A stretch of DNA of 26,829 nt from Affinibrenneria salicis (GTDB lineage Bacteria; Pseudomonadota; Gammaproteobacteria; Enterobacterales; Enterobacteriaceae): assembly GCF_008710095.1 (NCBI RefSeq), contig NZ_VYKJ01000024.1, forward strand, positions 1 to 26,829, written 5' to 3'. A program made the translations under genes and the position numbers. Position 1 is the first letter of the stretch, and the number at the start of each line of letters is the position of its first letter. Below are positions 22,426 through 26,829 of this stretch, one piece after another. The notes under the pieces were generated by a model that worked only from the letters and a program-made list of their open reading frames with translations, made no database searches and was not told the origin of the DNA.

Positions 22426-24930
22426 ATGCATGCAGTGACCGATTTTACGCTTTTGTTTTCTGATGCCGGCGCCGCAGAGCTGTCGTGGAGCGGCGGCAAA
22501 GGCGCCAGCCTGGCGCGGCTTACCGCCGGCGGACTGCCGGTTCCTCCGGGCTTTATCGTGACCAGCGCGGCCTACCGGGCGTATCTGGCGCCGCTGGCGC
22601 CGCGGATTGATGCAATCCTGCAGCAAGGGGACGACGTGGCGGCGCAGAGCCGGCGCATTCAGGATATGCTGCGTCAGCATCCTATCGACGACAATCTGGC
22701 GCGGTCGGTGAACGAGCGGCTGCAGACGTTGCAGGCGGAGCGGTGGGCGGTCGCGGTTCGCTCCTCCTCGACGTTTGAGGACTTGCCCGGCGCGGCGTTT
22801 GCCGGGCAGCACGATACCTTTCTGAACCAGCGCGGTCTGGCGGAGATTCTGGCTGCGCTGCGCGACTGCTATATCTCGTTATGGAATGAACATGCGATGC
22901 GTTATCGCGCCCGCCTTAATCTTGCCCACCTGAGCGCGTCGATGGCGGTGGTGGTTCAGCAGATGGTGGAAATGACGGCGGAAGACAGCGCGGGCGTCGC
23001 TTTCTCCATCGATCCCGTACAGGGCGATCTGAACCGGGTGCTGATTAACGCCTGTTTTGGCCTGGGCGAGTCGGTGGTCGGCGGCGAGGCGGCGATTGAT
23101 GAGTTCCGCGTGGCGTTGCCGGCGTTTACGGTGGTTGAGCGCAATATCGCGCATAAGGGCGACATCATACTGAAAAGCGCGCAGGGGGTTAGGCATGTCC
23201 CGCTGCCCGCGGAACAGGCGGATCGGCCATCGTTGAGCGATGTGCAATGCCAGACGGTGGCGAAGCTGGCGCGTCAGGCGCAGGCCTTCTTTGACTTCCC
23301 GCAGGATATTGAATGGGCGTTTTCCTCCGGCGTCTGTTATTTGTTGCAGTCGCGTCCGGTCACCTTCGTGCCGGAGCGCTGGACGCGGGACGAGGCCGCC
23401 GAGCGTTTTCCCAACGCGGTGACGCCGCTTACATGGGATCTGGTGGAGGAGGGGTTTCATGAGTCGCTAAATTTCTCCTTTGATCTGATGGGGCTGCCGC
23501 ATTTTGGCGGTAAGTGGTTCGCCATCAAAGACTTCTATATCTACGGCAACCAGAATGCGGTCGAGCTGTATGCGGGCAGAATGCCGGGCGGTATTCATTC
23601 TATCGATGAGCTACAGGCCAGACTGCCCGAGCTGGCGAAGCGCTATGCGTGGGTACAGGATCTTCCCATCCGCTGGATGCGCGATCTGGACACCTATCTG
23701 TTAGAGATTGGCGCGCTGTTGCGTGAGGATTTGTCGGCCCGTTCGCTGGAAGAGTGCTGGCGCTATGTGTTGAACGTACGCGATGCCGGCAAGCGTTATT
23801 TTCTGCCCAATATCGCCATCTCCCTGACGCAGCGTACGCTGTATGCCGTGCTCTACCAGATTCTGAGCATGTCGATGCCGGCGACGGAAGCGAAAGCGAC
23901 ATTCGATCTTCTGCTATCGGTTTCCGATACCAAAACCGGTCAGGTGAACGCCGAACTGTGGGCGCTTTCTCGTCAGATTCGTCAGGATGCCGCGTTGACG
24001 CTGGCGTTTAAACAGCACTCATCCAGAGCGCTGGTCGAGCGGCTGTCGCACTATCCGGCGTTTGAACAACAGCTGACGCAGTTTCTGCAGCGTCACGGCC
24101 ACCGCGAGCTGGACTTCGACGCGTACTACCCGACCTGGCTGGAGGCTCCCCATGCGGTGCTTGACCAGTTGAATATGCTGGCCGAGTTGGCCGATGAGGA
24201 GGTATCCGATCAGGCCCTGACGGCGAAGCTGGCCGCGTCTGCGGCGCAGCATCGGTATTTGAACCAGGTGCCGGAAGGACTGCGTTATTTTGTTGAGGAA
24301 GTGATCCGTTTGGCGCGGGTGTATACCTATCTGGATGACCTGGAACATTATCAGACGACGCGCCTGACCCTGCCGTTTCGCAAAGGGATTAAAGAAATTG
24401 GCGCGCGGCTGGTGGCGCGCGAGGTACTGCGTGAGGCCGACGATATCTATTTCGCTCCGTTCCGCGCCATTGATGACGCCATTCGCCAGGCCGATTTTGA
24501 GGCCCTGACGCAGGTGATATACGACAACAAAGCGGGATGGCGGCAGGCTAAACAGCGGAGTCCGGTATGGAATCATGGCGAGCAGCGTTGTCCTGAAGAT
24601 GCGCCGACGGGCAATGAACTGAACGGTCTGGCGGGGAGCCCCGGCACCGTCGAGGGCGAGGTGTTTTTAATCCATAGCCCGGATGACTTCCCGCTGTTCC
24701 CCAAAGGGGCGATCCTGGTGGCGAGAACCACCAATCCCGCCTGGACATCCTTGTTTTATCGCGCCAGCGGGGTGATTACCGAAAGCGGCGGACCGCTCTC
24801 GCACGGCGCGGTGACGGCGCGGGAACTGCAGTTGCCGGCGGTGATGAGCGTCCGGGGCGCGATGAGCCGTCTGGCGAACGGCATGCGTGTCCGACTGGAT
24901 GGTAAAAACGGTATGGTTACCGTTCTCTAG
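22426..24930 (+). CDS. ATP-grasp/swivelling-His phosphotransferase, RPH/PEP-synthase-like
   Basis: The 834-residue protein has a PPDK-type ATP-binding domain (about 1-310; GGKGASLARL, RSSSTFEDLPGAAFAGQ, FGLGESVVGGE, IEWAF and LLQSRPVT) and a long middle domain (about 320-725) of the rifampicin-phosphotransferase kind. It ends in a PEP-utiliser swivelling domain (about 729-834) with the phospho-carrier His793 in GGPLSHGAVTARE. In true PEP synthase and PPDK the swivel domain is followed by a TIM barrel, which is absent. ATP should phosphorylate the histidine, which then hands phosphate to an acceptor bound by the middle domain. Its acceptor is unknown; operon context suggests a lipid-linked or lipid-precursor hydroxyl. 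Rifampicin itself is possible but less likely here. Confidence 0.85.
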   Translation: MHAVTDFTLLFSDAGAAELSWSGGKGASLARLTAGGLPVPPGFIVTSAAYRAYLAPLAPRIDAILQQGDDVAAQSRRIQDMLRQHPIDDNLARSVNERLQTLQAERWAVAVRSSSTFEDLPGAAFAGQHDTFLNQRGLAEILAALRDCYISLWNEHAMRYRARLNLAHLSASMAVVVQQMVEMTAEDSAGVAFSIDPVQGDLNRVLINACFGLGESVVGGEAAIDEFRVALPAFTVVERNIAHKGDIILKSAQGVRHVPLPAEQADRPSLSDVQCQTVAKLARQAQAFFDFPQDIEWAFSSGVCYLLQSRPVTFVPERWTRDEAAERFPNAVTPLTWDLVEEGFHESLNFSFDLMGLPHFGGKWFAIKDFYIYGNQNAVELYAGRMPGGIHSIDELQARLPELAKRYAWVQDLPIRWMRDLDTYLLEIGALLREDLSARSLEECWRYVLNVRDAGKRYFLPNIAISLTQRTLYAVLYQILSMSMPATEAKATFDLLLSVSDTKTGQVNAELWALSRQIRQDAALTLAFKQHSSRALVERLSHYPAFEQQLTQFLQRHGHRELDFDAYYPTWLEAPHAVLDQLNMLAELADEEVSDQALTAKLAASAAQHRYLNQVPEGLRYFVEEVIRLARVYTYLDDLEHYQTTRLTLPFRKGIKEIGARLVAREVLREADDIYFAPFRAIDDAIRQADFEALTQVIYDNKAGWRQAKQRSPVWNHGEQRCPEDAPTGNELNGLAGSPGTVEGEVFLIHSPDDFPLFPKGAILVARTTNPAWTSLFYRASGVITESGGPLSHGAVTARELQLPAVMSVRGAMSRLANGMRVRLDGKNGMVTVL

Positions 24931-25504
24931 GCCGTGTCCCGTAACTGTTTTTTGTACCGATCAGCATTGTTATAACTGTGCAAAAAACGCTTTTAAGCGA
25001 TAAAAATAGCCCTGAAAATGCTCAATATTCAACCCGAAATCACGTTCCGGAAATGATTACTACATCACTTTTGGGTATGCAGGGAGGTTAAGGGACACAC
25101 CCCAGGCCGTGTCCCGCAATTCATGTTCGCTGACTGACGGGAATAGTGAGGGAAACGCCTTGATTTTGTTATGTTTTTAACATGCCTGGTGAGTTTTTGC
25201 CGCTATTTCCTGTCAGCATGGTGCGATGTTCATCGGCAAGACAATAGCGGAACGCCGCCTGGTCATGTGATCCCTCGACGTTCCTGGCAGGCGTCTGGCG
25301 GGGATATCCATCGTGATTCGACTTGCCGACGCGCTAGCTTTTTTATAGTTTAACTCTTCTTCCGGCTAATGCTTTTGGCGCCGCCGCTGAGGGCATACGC
25401 CGCTTACCTTGCTCCTGATAAGCCGCGCGGATATTGGGCGCCGTCTGGCGTAACCTGAAGGCTAATCGCGATAAAACCATAAGATGACAGACCGGGGATA
25501 TGAT
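24931..25504. other. Gene-free stretch with a small repeat element
   Basis: About 570 bases between the phosphotransferase and dehydrogenase genes contain no convincing coding sequence; the 60-codon frame at 25171-25353 has no domain. The left part is occupied by an inverted-repeat element listed below. No clear promoter motif for the dehydrogenase could be fixed. Confidence 0.5.
24934..25098. repeat. Possible MITE or IS remnant with inverted ends
   Basis: The ends GTGTCCCGTAAC (24934-24945) and GTTAAGGGACAC (25087-25098) are inverted repeats matching at 11 of 12 positions, enclosing about 165 bases. A 13-base direct repeat AGGCCGTGTCCCG occurs at 24929-24941 and again at 25104-25116. The first copy overlaps the stop codon of the phosphotransferase. 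No transposase is encoded. No target duplication directly flanks the inverted ends, so this may be a fragment of tandem insertion-sequence ends. Confidence 0.4.
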
Positions 25505-26422
25505 ATGACGGACGTTCTTTTACTGGATCCGCATGCGGATGAGGTGTGCGAACTGCTGCGGCAGGCGGCGCCGGAATTAAGCATTATCTGTAACGCCGAA
25601 GAGGCGGACCGCTGCCCGATATGGCTGGGAGAGCCCGATGTGGCCGCCGCGCTGCTGGCGCAGGGCGCAAAGCCGCGCTGGCTGCAGTCGACCTGGGCGG
25701 GATTTAAGCCGCTGCTGGCCGCCGGGTTACCGCGCGATTATCGTCTGAGCCGGGCGGTCGGCGTGTTTGGCCAGCCGATCGCCGAGTATATTCTCGCCTA
25801 TATGCTGCGCCACAGGCAGCAACTGGATGAGCGGTCCGCCAGTCAGGCGCGCGGAGAGTGGAATCATCGTCAGCCGCACCTGCTGGCCGGCCAGCGGGTG
25901 CTGATTGTCGGCGCCGGCGATATCGGCAGCGAAGTCGCCGGTTTTTTACAGCCGTTTGGCGTGGAGCTGATCGGTATTGCCAGAACGCCGCGCGCCATCG
26001 CGCATTTCAGCCAGGTGGTGGGCATGGAGCAACTGCCCGGGATGGTTGGTTCGGCGGATTACCTCATTAATATTCTGCCGGATACGCCAGCAACCAGCGA
26101 CGTTTACGACGCCGGTTTGTTCGCCGCAATGCGCCCTTCCGCGCTGTTCATCAACGTTGGGCGCGGCAGCGCCGTGGTGGATGCCGATCTGGTCTCCGCC
26201 CTGCAGCAGGGGCTACTGGCGGGCGCGGTGCTGGATGTATTTCGTGCAGAACCGCTGCCCGCCGGCCACCCATTCTGGCGCACGCCGAATCTGACTATCA
26301 CCGGGCATATCGCCGGCCCGGCCGTGCCTTCTTTGCTGGTGCGCCTGTTTGTCGATAATCTGGCCCGTTTGCAGCGCGGCGAGACGTTGCGCGGCGAAGT
26401 CAGCTTTGAGCAGGACTATTAG
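25505..26422 (+). CDS. D-2-hydroxyacid dehydrogenase (glyoxylate/hydroxypyruvate reductase-like)
   Basis: The start at 25505 has GGGGA six bases upstream; an earlier ATG at 25484 lacks one. The 305-residue enzyme has a Rossmann motif GAGDIG (136-141) and the catalytic residues Arg220 (NVGRGS), Glu249 (FRAEPLP) and His268 (TGHIAGP). All are as expected for NAD(P)-dependent reduction of 2-oxo acids to D-2-hydroxy acids. It is cytosolic and stands alone on the plus strand. The overall sequence resembles GhrA-like or serA-like relatives, but exact substrate preference cannot be read. It is followed by a 230-base spacer and the tRNA-Gly gene. Confidence 0.9.
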   Translation: MTDVLLLDPHADEVCELLRQAAPELSIICNAEEADRCPIWLGEPDVAAALLAQGAKPRWLQSTWAGFKPLLAAGLPRDYRLSRAVGVFGQPIAEYILAYMLRHRQQLDERSASQARGEWNHRQPHLLAGQRVLIVGAGDIGSEVAGFLQPFGVELIGIARTPRAIAHFSQVVGMEQLPGMVGSADYLINILPDTPATSDVYDAGLFAAMRPSALFINVGRGSAVVDADLVSALQQGLLAGAVLDVFRAEPLPAGHPFWRTPNLTITGHIAGPAVPSLLVRLFVDNLARLQRGETLRGEVSFEQDY

Positions 26423-26595
26423 GTCTGACGCGAAGGCCGCTGTGGCGATGTTTTAGGCTGTTGGCTGCTTATATGCGCAATCGTCGCGTCGCCGCCTGAA
26501 TTTATGCCGAAAAGGGCTTGTCAGCGATAAATGATTGGTACATAATGCTGGCCACCGGTGAGGTTGTTATTAAATGTTTATATAATTCATTGTGT

Positions 26596-26601
26596 TACAA
26601 T
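26596..26601 (+). promoter_or_regulatory. Possible -10 box of the tRNA-Gly promoter
   Basis: TACAAT lies 51 bases before the tRNA start in an AT-rich stretch. A -35 box with good spacing is not clear, so confidence is low. Confidence 0.3.
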
Positions 26602-26651
26602 GATTGTCACCGGCAGGCCGCGAAAATATTTCAGCGGCGTAAAGCTTCTCT

Positions 26652-26727
<76 letters not shown>

Positions 26728-26770
26728 ATTTCTTTTCTATAGATGTCCACTGATGTCTGTAGGTCTATGA

Positions 26771-26795
26771 AAAAAGAGCGAAAAGCTCTTTTTTT
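26771..26795 (+). terminator. Rho-independent terminator after tRNA-Gly
   Basis: An 8-bp stem AAAAGAGC/GCTCTTTT (26772-26779 with 26785-26792) with loop GAAAA is followed by a T-run to 26795. Placement 43 bases beyond the tRNA fits its terminator. Confidence 0.8.
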
Positions 26796-26829
26796 GTTTC
26801 CAAAGCAATCCATTGAAAACCACCTACGG

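Overview
The window looks like an accessory, island-rich stretch of a gram-negative enterobacterial chromosome. The clues are an enterobacterial-type tRNA-Gly, P4-like and IS1-family remnants, and an Ada close in sequence to the E. coli protein. Most of it is GC-rich; the first ~5.6 kb looks more AT-rich and mosaic. A plant-associated member of Enterobacterales is a reasonable guess, but genus cannot be read from the sequence.

Left part (1-5580) is a decayed island. It holds two integrase fragments facing each other, a hairpin-rich non-coding stretch, a SnoaL-alpha/beta hydrolase fusion divergent from a LysR regulator, and a ParDE-type toxin-antitoxin pair. It also has a copy of the 3' end of tRNA-Gly (att-like, 4500-4520) and a second P4-type integrase that is cut off in frame by an IS1-family remnant. 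An intact tRNA-Gly(GCC) with the same 3' sequence lies at 26652-26727. The flanks of the two copies align without gaps over 115 bp, so this tRNA family looks like a repeated integration target.

Middle part: MFS exporter and ada lie on the minus strand (5655-8159). Ada keeps its methyltransferase cysteine but has lost all four zinc cysteines of the N-terminal sensor. From 8536 to 19978 lies a two-operon catabolic and uptake cluster. The minus operon runs from an NMT1/ThiY-type binding protein through an ABC ATPase, two different permeases, a class II aldolase-like enzyme and a TauD-type dioxygenase to an amidase. The plus operon encodes a GntR/FCD regulator, an atypical SDR, an aminotransferase, an alpha/beta hydrolase and a metal-dependent M20/carbamoylase-type amidohydrolase. 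Near-identical TGTATAC palindromes lie before the binding protein, the regulator and the SDR, tying both arms into one regulon. Three enzymes lack a textbook catalytic or binding residue, so a non-standard nitrogen-containing substrate is likely. The substrate cannot be named from sequence.

Right part: 20412-24930 is a tight three-gene operon of a membrane acyltransferase (LPLAT), a PAP2/Aur1-type membrane phosphatase or transferase, and a large ATP-grasp/swivelling-His phosphotransferase. The last resembles rifampicin phosphotransferase in layout and lacks the PEP-synthase barrel. Its leader contains two strong hairpins. This is the best candidate here for an uncharacterised lipid-linked pathway. 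It is followed by a small inverted-repeat element, a D-2-hydroxyacid dehydrogenase, and the tRNA-Gly with its terminator.
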